This document shows, one piece after another, positions 47,237-59,400 of a DNA stretch of 61,652 nucleotides. Both the position numbers and the translations under genes were made by a program. Within the stretch, counting starts at the first letter, position 1. The number at the start of each line of letters is the position of its first letter. Source of the stretch: Polynucleobacter meluiroseus (GTDB taxonomy: Bacteria > Pseudomonadota > Gammaproteobacteria > Burkholderiales > Burkholderiaceae); the NCBI GenBank assembly GCA_945947155.1, contig CAMEXM010000003.1:1-61652 (forward strand), in the 5' to 3' direction. The notes under the pieces were generated by a model. That model searched no databases, was not told the DNA's origin, and worked only from the letters and a program-made list of their open reading frames with translations.

Positions 47237-49075
47237 CTAATCAACTGCAGTGCGCTCTTGCATTTGCCACATTTCCGCATACCGGCCACGGGCTTCAAGC
47301 AACTGGACATGGGTACCACGCTCAATAATCTCACCCTGCTCCATCACCAAAATTTGATCGGCATGGGTAATGGTAGAGAGTCGGTGGGCAATAATCAAGG
47401 TAGTTCGGTTACGCGCTAAATTCAGCAACTCCTCCTGAATTGCCCGTTCCGTCTTGGAATCAAGGGCCGAGGTGGCCTCATCAAAGATCAGCATGGCCGG
47501 TTTTTTAAGCAATGTCCTGGCAATGGCTACGCGCTGCTTCTCGCCACCCGATAACTTCAATCCACGCTCACCCACTTGGGTGTTGTACCCATCAGGCAAG
47601 CGCTGAATAAAGCCATCAATTTGGGCTGCTCTTGCCGCCGCTTGCACTTCTTCCATCGATGAGCCTGGTTTACCGTAGGCAATGTTGTATCCGATGGTGT
47701 CATTAAACAAAACTGTATCTTGTGGCACGATGCCAATTGCGCTGCGTAAACTAGCTTGTTGAACCGCATCAATGCCCTGACTATCCATTTCAATGCGGCC
47801 GCTTTGAATATCGTAAAACCGAAACAGTAAGCGGGCTAAGGTGCTTTTTCCAGCCCCACTTTGACCAACCACTGCTGTAATGGTCCCCGCCGGAATCGTA
47901 AAGCTAATGTCATGCAAAATGGGTCGCTTTTTTTCATAATAAAACGACACATGCTCGAAGCAAACCTGAGGTCCAGTGTCGTAATTCGTAATGTGCAGTG
48001 CCGGAGCATTGGGTTTGTCGGCAATCTCCCGATCGGTGCTCAATAGGGTAAACATGCGATCCATGTCGGTAATGGCTTGCTTGATTTCCCGGTAAATCAC
48101 GCCCAAGAAATTTAAAGGGATATACAACTGAATCATCAGCGTATTGACGAGTACGAGGTCGCCCAAGGTCATGGTGCCATTACTGACACCAATCGTAGCG
48201 CGCCACAGAATTAATACGAGGCCAATGGCAATGATGATCTGCTGGCCTAAGTTCAAAACCGCCAATGACTTTTGCGACTGGATGGCTGCGGTTTGATAGC
48301 GAACTAGATTATCGTCATAGCGACGCGATTCAAACTGCTCATTGCCAAAATACTTAACTGTCTCAAAATTCAATAAGGAATCGATGGCCTTTTGATTTGC
48401 CTTCGAGTCCATGTCATTCATGGTCTTTCTAAAATGCGTACGCCACTCAGTCACCATGACGGTAAAAATAATATAGAGGACTAAGGCTACAAAAGTAATA
48501 ACAGCAAACCAAATATCATAGGCATACGCCAAGTAGCCAAGGACCAAACAAAACTCAATTAGGGTCGGGAGGATGCTGTAAAGCGAATACGAGATCAGCG
48601 ACTGGATGCCGCGGGTGCCGCGCTCAATATCACGACTGACTCCACCCGTTTGGCGTGCCAAATGAAAACTCAGCGCCAAGGAATGCAAATGATTAAATAC
48701 CTGTAAGGCCACCTTACGTACCGCATTTTGGGTCACTCGCGCAAACAAGGCTTCGCGCAACTCATTAAACAAAGAAGCAGATACACGCAGCGCCCCATAT
48801 GCCAGAATCAAACCCACAGGAATCAACATCAATGCTTGCGCTGTATCTACTTTGACATTCAGCGTGTCAATCAAATCCTTTAAAAGGATTGGAATACCCA
48901 AGTTCGCAAATTTAGCCGCAATCAAACACGACAGCGCCAAAGCCACACGCACCTTATGCTCTAGCAAATAAGGCAGTAAATCTCGAATGACGCGCCAATC
49001 CCCCCGGGTAAATGCATTTGCTTTTGGAGGGCTAGCAGAATCAGCTGCTGCGGAGTGGGAACTCGGTCTCATCAA
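47237..49075 (-). CDS. ABC transporter, fused permease/ATP-binding protein (Atm1-like exporter)
   Basis: ABC_membrane domain; Walker A GQSGAGKSTLARLL; LSGGEKQRVAIART; Atm1-like FNVFNHLH/ALSFHLARQTGGVSRDIERGTRG region. Confidence 0.93.
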   Translation of the reverse strand: MMRPSSHSAAADSASPPKANAFTRGDWRVIRDLLPYLLEHKVRVALALSCLIAAKFANLGIPILLKDLIDTLNVKVDTAQALMLIPVGLILAYGALRVSASLFNELREALFARVTQNAVRKVALQVFNHLHSLALSFHLARQTGGVSRDIERGTRGIQSLISYSLYSILPTLIEFCLVLGYLAYAYDIWFAVITFVALVLYIIFTVMVTEWRTHFRKTMNDMDSKANQKAIDSLLNFETVKYFGNEQFESRRYDDNLVRYQTAAIQSQKSLAVLNLGQQIIIAIGLVLILWRATIGVSNGTMTLGDLVLVNTLMIQLYIPLNFLGVIYREIKQAITDMDRMFTLLSTDREIADKPNAPALHITNYDTGPQVCFEHVSFYYEKKRPILHDISFTIPAGTITAVVGQSGAGKSTLARLLFRFYDIQSGRIEMDSQGIDAVQQASLRSAIGIVPQDTVLFNDTIGYNIAYGKPGSSMEEVQAAARAAQIDGFIQRLPDGYNTQVGERGLKLSGGEKQRVAIARTLLKKPAMLIFDEATSALDSKTERAIQEELLNLARNRTTLIIAHRLSTITHADQILVMEQGEIIERGTHVQLLEARGRYAEMWQMQERTAVD

Positions 49076-49094
49076 GCTATCTTAGTGAAATGGT

Positions 49095-49547
49095 CTACTT
49101 TGCTGCATGGATGGCTTGCAAACGCAGGATGGCTGCGCTATTGCTTTCCGAAAAACACCGTTTTGCAGCCTCAGTAAAGGGCAACCACTCAAAAGCAGTG
49201 TGCTCTCGCGGCGCTAAGCGCACCGCGGTATTGTTAGGGACAAAGAGCGAGAACCAGTGCTCGCGGTTACTGGTAACACCGGGCGCATAGCGGTAACGCC
49301 AATCCGGATAGATCACATAATCAATGGCGTGCTGCATGTCCTGCAGTGCATCAGACGGCAATGCAGTGACATCAATGCCCGTCTCTTCAAACACCTCGCG
49401 TATTGCGGCTTCACGCGTAGGCTCGTTCAGAAAATCAAGGCTGCCTGTCACCGACTGCCAAAATCCGGGGCGATCAGCACGCTCAATCAGTAAAACCTCG
49501 CCATCCGCATTGTGAATCACAACCAATACTGAAATGGGGATTTTCAA
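49095..49547 (-). CDS. nudB: dihydroneopterin triphosphate diphosphatase (Nudix)
   Basis: Nudix box REAAIREVFEETGID; WQSVTGSLDF; adjacent to aspS. Confidence 0.92.
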   Translation of the reverse strand: MKIPISVLVVIHNADGEVLLIERADRPGFWQSVTGSLDFLNEPTREAAIREVFEETGIDVTALPSDALQDMQHAIDYVIYPDWRYRYAPGVTSNREHWFSLFVPNNTAVRLAPREHTAFEWLPFTEAAKRCFSESNSAAILRLQAIHAAK

Positions 49548-49562
49548 GAGAGGGTATCGATC

Positions 49563-51365
49563 CTATTGCGCTGCTGGCGTTGCTTGACGCAAACGTATGT
49601 GCAATTCTCGTAACTGGCGTTCGTCCACTGGACTTGGGGCCTGGGTTAAGAGGCATTGCGCACGCTGGGTTTTGGGGAAGGCAATGACATCGCGAATTGA
49701 TTCGGACCCCGTCATCATCGTGACAATCCGATCTAAACCGAAGGCGATACCGCCGTGGGGAGGCGCACCATACTGCAGCGCGTCCAATAAGAAACCAAAC
49801 TTGGCTTGTGCCTCTTCGGGACCAATGTTCAAGGCGCGGAATACCTGACTCTGCACTACCTCCTGGTGAATTCGCACCGAGCCGCCACCGATTTCACTGC
49901 CGTTGAGGACCATGTCATAGGCTTTTGCTAAACACTTACCCGGATCCGTTTCCAGAAACTGCAAGTGCTCATCTTTGGGGCTAGTGAATGGGTGATGGCA
50001 AGCAACCCAGCGCCCCTCACCGTCATCGTAATCAAACATCGGGAAGTCAACCACCCACAGCGGCTTCCATGCATCAGTAAAGAGGCCATGGGCTTTACCC
50101 CAGGTTGATAAGCCAATGCGCAAACGCAAGTTACCGATGGCATCATTGACCACCTTGACCTTATCAGCACCAAAGAAAATGATGTCGCCATCTTGGGCAT
50201 TGGTGCGCTTCAAAATACCGTCAATTGCAGCATCGTGAAGATTCTTGACAATGGGTGATTGCAAGCCATTACGGCCTTCGCTTACTGAGTTCACCTTAAT
50301 CCAAGCCAATCCTTTAGCGCCATAGATTGCAACAAACTGGGTGTAGTCATCAATTTCACTACGGCTAATCTCAGCGCCACCCGGTATGCGTAAGGCTACA
50401 ACGCGTCCATCGGCTTGATTAGCCGGACCAGAGAAGACTTTAAAGTCGACATCCTTCATCAAATCGGTTAACTCGGTAAATTCCAGGTTCACGCGCAAAT
50501 CGGGCTTATCTGAACCAAAGCGCGCCATGCCTTCCGAGTAGGGCATCACTGGAAATGGGTTCGGTAAATCCACATTCATCACGGTCTTGAAAATATGGCG
50601 CGTCATGTTTTCAAAAAGATCGCGTATCTCGAGTTCATTTAAGAAGGAGGTTTCGCAATCGATCTGGGTAAATTCAGGCTGGCGATCTGCCCGTAAATCC
50701 TCGTCACGGAAACATTTAGTAATTTGGTAGTAACGCTCAAAACCAGCAACCATTAATAACTGCTTAAACAACTGGGGCGACTGGGGCAAAGCAAAAAATT
50801 GACCGTCATGCACTCGGGATGGCACCAAATAGTCGCGCGCACCCTCTGGCGTACTTTTGGTCAACATCGGTGTTTCGATATCGATAAATCCAGCAGCGTC
50901 CAAGTAGCGGCGGGTTTCCATTGCGACGTTGTAACGCAGGCGCAAATTCTTTTGCATTTGGGGCCGCCGCAAGTCCAATACGCGGTGGGTGAGGCGTGTA
51001 GTCTCAGACAGGTTCTCATCATCGAGTTGAAATGGTGGCGTAACCGATGCATTCAAGATCACGAGCTCATGGCACAAAATCTCAATCTTGCCGCTCACCA
51101 GATCCGCATTTTCAGTGCCTGCTGGGCGCGCACGCACGAGGCCTTTAATCTGAATGCAAAATTCATTACGTATCTGCTCAGCGAGCGCAAACATGGCGGC
51201 ACGATCGGGATCGCAAACCACCTGCACAAAACCCTCGCGGTCGCGCAAGTCAATAAAGATTACCCCACCATGATCACGGCGGCGATTAACCCAGCCAGCC
51301 AACGTGACTTCTGTACCAATAAGTGTTTCCGTTACCTGACCGCAGGCATGGCTTCGCATCGACAT
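49563..51365 (-). CDS. aspS: aspartate--tRNA(Asp/Asn) ligase
   Basis: [54 protein letters not shown]. Confidence 0.98.
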   Translation of the reverse strand: MSMRSHACGQVTETLIGTEVTLAGWVNRRRDHGGVIFIDLRDREGFVQVVCDPDRAAMFALAEQIRNEFCIQIKGLVRARPAGTENADLVSGKIEILCHELVILNASVTPPFQLDDENLSETTRLTHRVLDLRRPQMQKNLRLRYNVAMETRRYLDAAGFIDIETPMLTKSTPEGARDYLVPSRVHDGQFFALPQSPQLFKQLLMVAGFERYYQITKCFRDEDLRADRQPEFTQIDCETSFLNELEIRDLFENMTRHIFKTVMNVDLPNPFPVMPYSEGMARFGSDKPDLRVNLEFTELTDLMKDVDFKVFSGPANQADGRVVALRIPGGAEISRSEIDDYTQFVAIYGAKGLAWIKVNSVSEGRNGLQSPIVKNLHDAAIDGILKRTNAQDGDIIFFGADKVKVVNDAIGNLRLRIGLSTWGKAHGLFTDAWKPLWVVDFPMFDYDDGEGRWVACHHPFTSPKDEHLQFLETDPGKCLAKAYDMVLNGSEIGGGSVRIHQEVVQSQVFRALNIGPEEAQAKFGFLLDALQYGAPPHGGIAFGLDRIVTMMTGSESIRDVIAFPKTQRAQCLLTQAPSPVDERQLRELHIRLRQATPAAQ

Positions 51366-51372
51366 AACTTTC

Positions 51373-52026
51373 CTATGAATCTATATTTTTTGTAAGTGTG
51401 GGAGTATTCGTACGAACACCTGGTGGCACAGAGCCCATTGAAACAATATGCTTCAAGGCCTCTTCTACCGTCATATCCAACTCGATGACAGAAGACCGGG
51501 GGACAATCATGAAAAACCCAGATGTGGGGTTTGGGGTGGTAGGCAAAAATACATTGACATAATCCTCGCCGACTTTGGAGCTGATTTCTGCAGCGGGTGT
51601 ACCCGTCTGAAACGCAATTGCCCACGAGTTCGGATGAGGATAGCGAATTAACAAGGCTTTTCGAAAAGCCTGACCGCTTCCAGAAAACAAGGTGGAGGAA
51701 ACTTGTTTTACGCTCGAATAGATGGAGCGCACTACCGGAATGCGATTTACCTGCTTGTCCCAAACACGTAACCACCACTGGCCTGCAAAACTAATCGCAA
51801 CAAGACCGGTGACCATGATGACGCCCACCACAATTAGCACGCCAATTGCTGGAATATCACGAAAATGCTTTAAGTCGGGGGAGAATTCCCCAGGGGAAAC
51901 GGTAATGATGGCCATCATGACCGATCCAAAAATGCTATCGAGTAGACCCAGGCCCCATGAGATCACCCAAACCGTGATCGCCACCGGAGCCCAAACCAGA
52001 ATGCCTGCAATAAAGTATTTTTTCAT
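51373..52026 (-). CDS. DUF502 domain-containing membrane protein
   Basis: [46 protein letters not shown]. Confidence 0.95.
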   Translation of the reverse strand: MKKYFIAGILVWAPVAITVWVISWGLGLLDSIFGSVMMAIITVSPGEFSPDLKHFRDIPAIGVLIVVGVIMVTGLVAISFAGQWWLRVWDKQVNRIPVVRSIYSSVKQVSSTLFSGSGQAFRKALLIRYPHPNSWAIAFQTGTPAAEISSKVGEDYVNVFLPTTPNPTSGFFMIVPRSSVIELDMTVEEALKHIVSMGSVPPGVRTNTPTLTKNIDS

Positions 52027-52081
52027 AATTAATCAGCCTAGCCGGCATTTTAACGGCTAGAGGGACCCAATGGGGTCTGGT

Positions 52082-53659
52082 CTAGAAAATACTAAGGGAA
52101 ATCAATACCGCGCCCGTAATAAAGCCGCCCGCAAACAGCAAAGCCCCGCTAATTAGGCGCCGCGTCTGACGCTGCTCCTGAATCAGGGTTTTCAGTAAAA
52201 CTAACTCGGCACCTTGCTCGGCTTTTGTAGACAGGGCTAGGCTATCAGCCAAGAGACGGGGCAAGGTGGGCAGGATTTTAGCCCAATTGGGCGCCTCTGT
52301 TTTGAGGCCCTCAACGAAGCCCCTCCAACCCAATTGCTCGCTTATCCACTTTTCGAGGATTGGCTTGGCGGTTTTCCACAAATCCAGATCGGGATCCAGT
52401 TGCCGCGCCAAACCCTCAACATTTAATAGCGTCTTTTGCAATAAAGTCAGTTGGGGCTGGATTTCCACATTAAAGCGCCGCGAAGTCTGAAACAAACGCA
52501 TCAGCACAATACCTAAAGAGATTTCTTTAAGGGGGCGATCAAAGTAGGGCTCACACACAGAACGTACCGCACCCTCTAATTCTTCTACGCGCGTATCCGC
52601 AGGTACCCAGCCAGACTCAATGTGTAATTCGGCAACGCGGCGGTAATTGCGATTAAAGAAAGCCAAGAAATTTTGCGCTAGGTAATTTTTATCGGACTCA
52701 CTGAGCGCGCCCACAATTCCAAAATCCAAAGAAATAAATCGCCCAAATCGCTCCGGCTCTAGACTGATCAGAATATTGCCTGGGTGCATGTCCGCATGAA
52801 AGAAGCCATACTGAAACACTTGGGTAAAAAAGATTTCAACACCGTCCGCTGCCAATTTTTTAAAATCAACCCCAGCTGCGCGCAATTCTTCGGTACGACC
52901 AATCGAGATCCCATTCATGCGCTCCATCACAATCACGCTGGTATGGCACAGATCCCAATACATTTCCGGAATCATCAACTTATCTGAATTGATAAAGTAG
53001 CGCCGCAACTGGCTAGCATTGGCTGCCTCGCGCATCAAATCCAATTCGTCATGTAAATAGACATCAAACTCGGCGACTACTTCGCGGGGCTTTAAGCGCC
53101 GGCCATCGGCCGATACCTTTTCAACGATCTTGGCCAAGTCGTGCATCAATGCCAAATCATCTTCAATCACCGGCAAGATGCCTGGGCGTAAGACCTTGAT
53201 TGCTACCTCGCGCCCTTCCCATTCAGGACGCTGCAAGCTGCCACGCAAAACCCCAAAGTGGACCTGCGCCACGGAAGCGCTGGCAACTGGAGTGGCATCG
53301 AACTGAAGAAAAACCTCTTCAATTGGTCTGCCCAAAGCAGATTCAATTAACGCGCGTGACTCGGCGTTTGAAAACGGTGGCACTTGATCTTGCAACTTAG
53401 CCAATTCATCCGAAATATCGTCCGGTAATAAGTCACGGCGGGTGGACAGGACTTGGCCAAACTTAACAAAGATTGGACCAAGCGCCTCTAGTGTTAGTCG
53501 TATCCGTACACCCCGCGGTAATGAATTCGGAGACGCAAAGCAAGCGATCGAAAGTAAGATCCGTTTTATACCGGGCTTGAGGTTGTCGCGCAACAAGGGC
53601 AACAAACCAAAACGCCATGCCGTAAAAAAGATAAAGCAAAGTCGTGCAAAGCGAGCCAT
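52082..53659 (-). CDS. ubiB: ubiquinone biosynthesis ATPase/kinase-like protein UbiB
   Basis: [23 protein letters not shown]; KxGQ motif; C-terminal TM pair. Confidence 0.97.
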   Translation of the reverse strand: MARFARLCFIFFTAWRFGLLPLLRDNLKPGIKRILLSIACFASPNSLPRGVRIRLTLEALGPIFVKFGQVLSTRRDLLPDDISDELAKLQDQVPPFSNAESRALIESALGRPIEEVFLQFDATPVASASVAQVHFGVLRGSLQRPEWEGREVAIKVLRPGILPVIEDDLALMHDLAKIVEKVSADGRRLKPREVVAEFDVYLHDELDLMREAANASQLRRYFINSDKLMIPEMYWDLCHTSVIVMERMNGISIGRTEELRAAGVDFKKLAADGVEIFFTQVFQYGFFHADMHPGNILISLEPERFGRFISLDFGIVGALSESDKNYLAQNFLAFFNRNYRRVAELHIESGWVPADTRVEELEGAVRSVCEPYFDRPLKEISLGIVLMRLFQTSRRFNVEIQPQLTLLQKTLLNVEGLARQLDPDLDLWKTAKPILEKWISEQLGWRGFVEGLKTEAPNWAKILPTLPRLLADSLALSTKAEQGAELVLLKTLIQEQRQTRRLISGALLFAGGFITGAVLISLSIF

Positions 53660-53661
53660 AC

Positions 53662-54324
53662 TTATTTACTCCTTTGCTGCAGTATTGCAATACGCTTATC
53701 CAAACGCTCGACGCTATCGCGTAATTCCATGAGTTGATTTTTATGCATTGCAAAGTCACGCTGGTTCAATAAAACCTTCTTTTCTTCACTAAGGTACTCA
53801 ACGGCATTTTCAAGCAGATCGCGACTGGCTGCCTTACCCGCACTTACTATTTTTTTGCCTTGTGCCACAGCAAAATGGGCTGGTGCATCCCCAATGAGTT
53901 TCGAGAGATCCTCTTCGTATTCCCAGCGCAACTGCCCCGCTAAGCGGCCCAATAACTGAGCCAAATCGGCATCGCCCGCAATCGTCACTGATTTAAATGC
54001 ATTTTCCAGAATGGGGCCGCTGCTGGTCAGTAAGGTAGAAAGTGCTTGGCTTGAAATCGTGAGTACCAGGGCTGTTCTAACTGGTGATAGCACTTCCCCG
54101 TCAGAGTTTTGAGCAGACGCATCTGAATGGTGCACAGCATCCAAAAGGCCGTTATTGTTAATTTGCACGGCAAATCGACCAAAAGGCATTTCTAGGGCAA
54201 TGGCTTTGCCGGAGTGCTTTGCTAGCTCCGCGCTAGCCCACGGCTCCCCCGTCAAGACATGATTAATCCCGTGGCAGATAGCTGCGCTGGTAATAGGCCG
54301 AGCGGATGTTGATACCGAATTCAT
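53662..54324 (-). CDS. ubiJ: ubiquinone biosynthesis accessory factor UbiJ (SCP2 domain)
   Basis: SCP2-like domain; position between ubiE and ubiB. Confidence 0.85.
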   Translation of the reverse strand: MNSVSTSARPITSAAICHGINHVLTGEPWASAELAKHSGKAIALEMPFGRFAVQINNNGLLDAVHHSDASAQNSDGEVLSPVRTALVLTISSQALSTLLTSSGPILENAFKSVTIAGDADLAQLLGRLAGQLRWEYEEDLSKLIGDAPAHFAVAQGKKIVSAGKAASRDLLENAVEYLSEEKKVLLNQRDFAMHKNQLMELRDSVERLDKRIAILQQRSK

Positions 54325-54330
54325 GGGTGC

Positions 54331-54357
54331 AAAAAACCCGCACGAATGCGGGTTTTT
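54331..54357 (-). terminator. intrinsic terminator after the Tim44-like gene
   Basis: AACCCGCA-CGAA-TGCGGGTT with flanking A/T runs. Confidence 0.8.
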
Positions 54358-54376
54358 CCGTGGGGAAAGCCTAAGC

Positions 54377-55297
54377 TTAAACCAACTGCTGAATCCCGGC
54401 TAGAACCCAACCGCCAGCGCCATGAATTGGCTTGCTCAGGTTCCAAATTTCGGTAAATGACTCCGCTTGAGCATCTGCCTGCTCGCGAATCATGCCAGTG
54501 AATTGAATACTGGCTAAATAATTGTCTTGGCCCGTTTCAACACCCAACAGCTCGGCGTTTAAGCTCACCACGTCAGTTTGATTACTTGCTTCTGCGCGTG
54601 CTTTCAAATCTTGCGTTAAGTTACTAAACATCTCGGGGGTAGCAAATTCACGCAAGGAATTCAAATCGCCGTCATCCCATGCTTTTTGCAATTTAACGAA
54701 ATAGTGCTTTGCATTGTCCAAAAATGCGTATTCGTCAAATCCCTCTGGTACGGATTTCGCCACCTCAGGAACGACTGCTGCTGCGCCACCAAAAGAGGCG
54801 GCTACAGGTACAAAGCCTGGCTCGTTGCGGGCGTTTCCTTGCTCATGTGCCGTGCGCTGCATGCCATTACTACCCGCAGCGGCTGGGCTTGCGCGCCCTG
54901 CACCCGACATCGATGGGATAAAGCGCTTCACGATAAAGAAAAGGAGTAAGCCAACTGCCAAGGCAATCAAAATTCCGGTAAACATCGAAGCCGCGGCTTC
55001 ACCCAAACCAAAATGGGAGAGAAGGTAAGCAATACCAAGGCCGGCCGCTAAACCACCCAACATGCCGCCAATTCCAGGGCGCTTGGGTGCTGCCGCTGCT
55101 GCATTACCAGCGGCGGGTGCCGCAGGCTGTGCTTGCTGTGCAGGCTTTTGAGCTTGTGCAGGCTGCGCCTGCTTTTGTACTGGGGCCGATTGGCCAACAT
55201 TTTTTCCGTTGCCGAGGCGCTTAGCGTCGACGTAGCCAACCGAAGAAAAGGTCAGTGCGACAGTTAATACGATAGCTTTAATAGCATTTTTATTCAT
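54377..55297 (-). CDS. Tim44-like domain protein
   Basis: Signal/TM segment, Ala/Gln/Pro-rich linker, Tim44-like C-terminus (FDEYAFLDNAKHYFVKLQKAWDDGDLNSLREFATPEMFSNL); start set at MNKNAIKAIV. Confidence 0.92.
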   Translation of the reverse strand: MNKNAIKAIVLTVALTFSSVGYVDAKRLGNGKNVGQSAPVQKQAQPAQAQKPAQQAQPAAPAAGNAAAAAPKRPGIGGMLGGLAAGLGIAYLLSHFGLGEAAASMFTGILIALAVGLLLFFIVKRFIPSMSGAGRASPAAAGSNGMQRTAHEQGNARNEPGFVPVAASFGGAAAVVPEVAKSVPEGFDEYAFLDNAKHYFVKLQKAWDDGDLNSLREFATPEMFSNLTQDLKARAEASNQTDVVSLNAELLGVETGQDNYLASIQFTGMIREQADAQAESFTEIWNLSKPIHGAGGWVLAGIQQLV

Positions 55298-55338
55298 TTT
55301 TTTAAGTCTCCAGGAATGCATAACGACAAAACTAACAA

Positions 55339-56082
55339 TTAGTATTTAATACCAATATGGAGCGCAACGATACCCCCAGTTAATCTATGGGTATAAACAG
55401 CATCAAAACCGGCCTCTAGCATCATTTTTTTTAAGGTTTCGGCATCGGGGTGCATCCGAATCGATTCCGCCAAATACCGATAACTTTCAGCATCTTGGGC
55501 AATTTTTTCACCCAACCACGGCAGCACCTTGAAAGAATACACATCGTACGCCGGCTGCAACATGGCATCGGGCTTCGAAAACTCGAGCACCAACACCCGC
55601 CCACCCGGTTTGATCACGCGCAGCATTTCACTTAAGGCGCGCTCTTTGTGCGTCATATTACGAAGCCCAAACGCAACCGTCACCACATCAAAGTGATTTG
55701 CTGAGAAGGGAATGGACTCAGCATCGAATTGCACGCAGGGTAAAACCATGCCTCGGTCGATTAGGCGATCGCGCCCCACTCCCAACATCGACGCGTTGAT
55801 ATCGCTAAGCCAAACCTCGGCATCGGGATGCTTACCCCACTCTGCTGCAGTTGCAAATGCGGCAGCGAGGTCGCCCGTACCTCCAGCAATATCAAGAATG
55901 CGCTGCCCAGGACGAACCTGTGCCTTAGCAATCGTGAGTTTTTTCCAAATGCGGTGCAAGCCAAATGACATCAAGTCATTCATCACGTCGTATTTATTGG
56001 CTACGGAGTGAAAGACATCGGCGACCTTACCTGCTTTCTCTCCCTCGTCTACCGTTTGGTAACCAAAATGGGTTTTATTCAT
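55339..56082 (-). CDS. ubiE: ubiquinone/menaquinone C-methyltransferase
   Basis: [53 protein letters not shown]. Confidence 0.98.
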   Translation of the reverse strand: MNKTHFGYQTVDEGEKAGKVADVFHSVANKYDVMNDLMSFGLHRIWKKLTIAKAQVRPGQRILDIAGGTGDLAAAFATAAEWGKHPDAEVWLSDINASMLGVGRDRLIDRGMVLPCVQFDAESIPFSANHFDVVTVAFGLRNMTHKERALSEMLRVIKPGGRVLVLEFSKPDAMLQPAYDVYSFKVLPWLGEKIAQDAESYRYLAESIRMHPDAETLKKMMLEAGFDAVYTHRLTGGIVALHIGIKY

Positions 56083-56101
56083 ATTGCGGCATCTGGGGTG
56101 T

Positions 56102-56497
56102 TTATTTATTTCCGCAGGAATGGCCTTCGTGGCCAGTTTGCGCCATCGCGACGTCGCGGCTTGCGCCTGCTTGCTTTAACTTATCGAGGTAATCATTCCA
56201 CAACGCATCTTGGTTTTCGCAGAGAAAATACAAGTACTCCCAGGAAAACAATCCAGAATCATGTCCATCAGAGAACATGGGGCGAATCGCATAGTGGCCT
56301 ACTGGCTCAAGATCATTAATCCCAACATCGCGTTTGCCGGTTTGCAAAGTCTCTTGACCAGGACCGTGGCCCCGGACCTCTGCTGAGGGCGATAACACGC
56401 GTAAGAATTCGAATGGCAAACGGTATGAATTGCCGCTCTCGTAACTCAGCTCCAATACCTTGGATTGCTGGTGCATCACTACATTTGTTGGAATCAT
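56102..56497 (-). CDS. DUF971 domain-containing protein
   Basis: [50 protein letters not shown]. Confidence 0.93.
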   Translation of the reverse strand: MIPTNVVMHQQSKVLELSYESGNSYRLPFEFLRVLSPSAEVRGHGPGQETLQTGKRDVGINDLEPVGHYAIRPMFSDGHDSGLFSWEYLYFLCENQDALWNDYLDKLKQAGASRDVAMAQTGHEGHSCGNK

Positions 56498-59400
56498 TAA
56501 ACCAATACCCTCTCAATGCCACCCTGATTGGCTTGGGTGACGTAATCTTGCATCCAATTGTCGCCCAAGATACGCTGCGCCATTTCAACGACGATGTAAT
56601 CTGCGGTAGTTGCACTATCGGCATCAAAGCGCGATAAGCCTTGCAAGCAAGATGGGCAGCTGGTTAACACTTTGACTTCGCCAGTGAAATCCGCTTTTAA
56701 GTTGGCGGCCGCCTTTTCCATTTCAATCTGCTTACGAAAGCGGATCTGCGTCGAAATATCAGGGCGTGTCACCGCCAAAGTACCTGACTCACCACAGCAG
56801 CGCTCATTCTTCAAGATGGCTTGTTTGTCTTCCGTCTGAATCAGTTCATTCACCGTCTTCAGTGGGTCTTGCAACTTCATCGGCGAATGGCAGGGGTCAT
56901 GGTACATGTAACGTACGCCCGTCACGCCCTCTAACTTGACACCCTTCTCCAATAAGTATTCATGAATATCAATGATGCGGCATCCAGGGAAGATCTGCTC
57001 AAACTGATAACCCGCCAATTGGTCGTAGCAAGTACCGCACGACACTACGACCGTTTTGATATCCAAATAGTTCAGCGTATTCGCTACCCGATGGAACAGC
57101 ACGCGATTGTCTGTAATCATCTTCTCTGCTTTGTCGAACTCACCATTACCGCGCTGGGGATAGCCGCAACACAGGTAACCCGGTGGTAATACGGTTTGCA
57201 CACCGACATTCCAAAGCATCGCTTGAGTGGCAAGGCCTACTTGCGAAAACAAACGCTCAGAGCCGCAACCTGGGAAATAAAATACTGCCTCGGTATCTGC
57301 AGTCGTTATCTTTGGATCACGAATGATCGGGACGTAATTGGCATCTTCAATATCCAAGAGGGCTCGGGCGGTTTTCTTGGGCAAGTTCCCCGGCATCTTC
57401 TTGTTAATGAAATGAATGACCTGTTCTTTCATCGGCGGCTTACCTACCGTCGCAGGTGGCGTAGCTGTTTGTTTTTTGGCAAAGCCGCGTAGCAAATTAT
57501 TTGCAATGCGCTGCGCCTTATAACCCCACTCAATCACTACCTTACGCGTCAAGCGAATCGTGTCGGGGTTGCTGGCATTCAAAAAGAACATCGATGTAGC
57601 TGTACCAATATTGAAGCGCTGCTGACCCATCTTGCGCAGTAAGTTGCGCATATTCATCGTCACATCACCAAAGTCGATCTTGACTGGACAAGGTGTAGCG
57701 CACTTATGGCAGACCGTGCAGTGGGCCGCTACGTCATCAAACATTTCCCAGTGGCGGATTGAAATACCGCGCCGGGTCTGTTCCTCATATAAAAACGCTT
57801 CGATCAGCAGGGATGTCGCCAAGATCTTATCGCGTGGGCTGTAAAGCATGTTTGCCCTGGGCACATGAGTGGCGCAAACGGGCTTACATTTACCGCAACG
57901 CAAACAATCTTTCACGCTATCGGCGATCGCGCCAATATCGCTTTGCTGCATGATCAAGGACTCGTGGCCCATCAATCCAAAGCTGGGCGTATACGCCATG
58001 CTCAAATCCGCATAGGGCATCAACTTACCCTTATTGAATCTGCCTTCCGGATCAACGCGATTTTTATACGCCCTGAAGTCTTTTAACTCTTCTTCGGTAA
58101 GGTACTCGAGCTTCGTAATACCAATGCCGTGCTCACCTGAGATCACACCATCGAGCGAGCGCGCTAAAGCCATAATTTGATCAACCGAGCGATGTGCATC
58201 TTGCAACATGCCGTAGTCATCGGAGTTCACTGGAATATTCGTATGCACGTTGCCATCACCGGCATGCATGTGTAGCGCCACAAATACACGCTTACGCAAA
58301 ATAGCCTGGTGGGTTTTTTCTAGCTCAGCCAAAATCTGTTCAAACGCAGCGCCGCCAAAAATGATGCGCAGCTCCGCACGCACATCGGTCTTCCACGATG
58401 CGCGTAGGGTGTAGTTCTGTAGCTCAGGAAAGAAACGATCGAGGTCAGTCAACCAACTAGCCCAACGCGCCCGCACCTGGTGTAACAGTGCAATAGCGCC
58501 ATCGACACGATCACCCAGGATTTCGGTGGGAGAAATGTCATCGTCTTCATCGGCCTTGCCCAGCGGTAAATTGCTTTTGCGCAAAAATGCTTCAAGCGCA
58601 TCCAATAACTGCAGTTTATTTTTAAGGGAGAGTTCAATATTGATGCGCTCAATGCCATCGGTGTATTCACCCATGCGATCGAGTGGAATCACTACGTCTT
58701 CGTTAATTTTGAAGGCATTGGTGTGGCGTGCAATCGCAGCAGTACGCGCCCGATCTAACCAAAATTTCTTACGCGCTTCGGGACTAACTGCAACAAAGCC
58801 TTCGCCCACGCGCAAATTAGCCATGCGCACCACTTCACTTGTCGCAGCAGCGACAGCAGACTCATCATCGCCGGCGATGTCGCCGATCAATACCATCTTA
58901 GGCAGGGTATTGCGCTTGGACTTCGTGGAATAACCCACTGCTTTTAAATAGCGATCATCCAAATGCTCAAGACCAGCGAGAATAGGACCGCCCTCACGAC
59001 TTAAACCATCGAGATAGGCTTTGATCTCCACAATACTCGGGATGGCTTCACGGGCTTGTCCAAAGAATTCTAGGCAAACGGTGCGCATGTATTGCGGCAT
59101 ACGATGGAGAATCCAGGTGGCACTCGTAATAAGGCCATCACATCCCTCTTTTTGTACACCTGGCAGTCCCGATAAAAACTTATCAGTGACGTCTTTACCT
59201 AAACCCGCTTTCCGAAAGCGACGACCTTCGATATGAAGGGTCTCGCGACGCAATACCTTCTCGCCCGGCGCCTGCAATCCATCGGACCACACCAGATCAA
59301 ATTGCGCAGCCTCGGCCTCATGAATCTTGCCCAGGTTATGGTTTACACGAATCACATCGAGCCAATTACCCTCGGGATCAACCATGCGCCAACTGGCCAG

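Noticed and set aside
50799-51395. 198-aa plus-strand ORF opposite aspS
   Set aside because: Antisense to aspS, which is unambiguous; no plausible start context or family resemblance.
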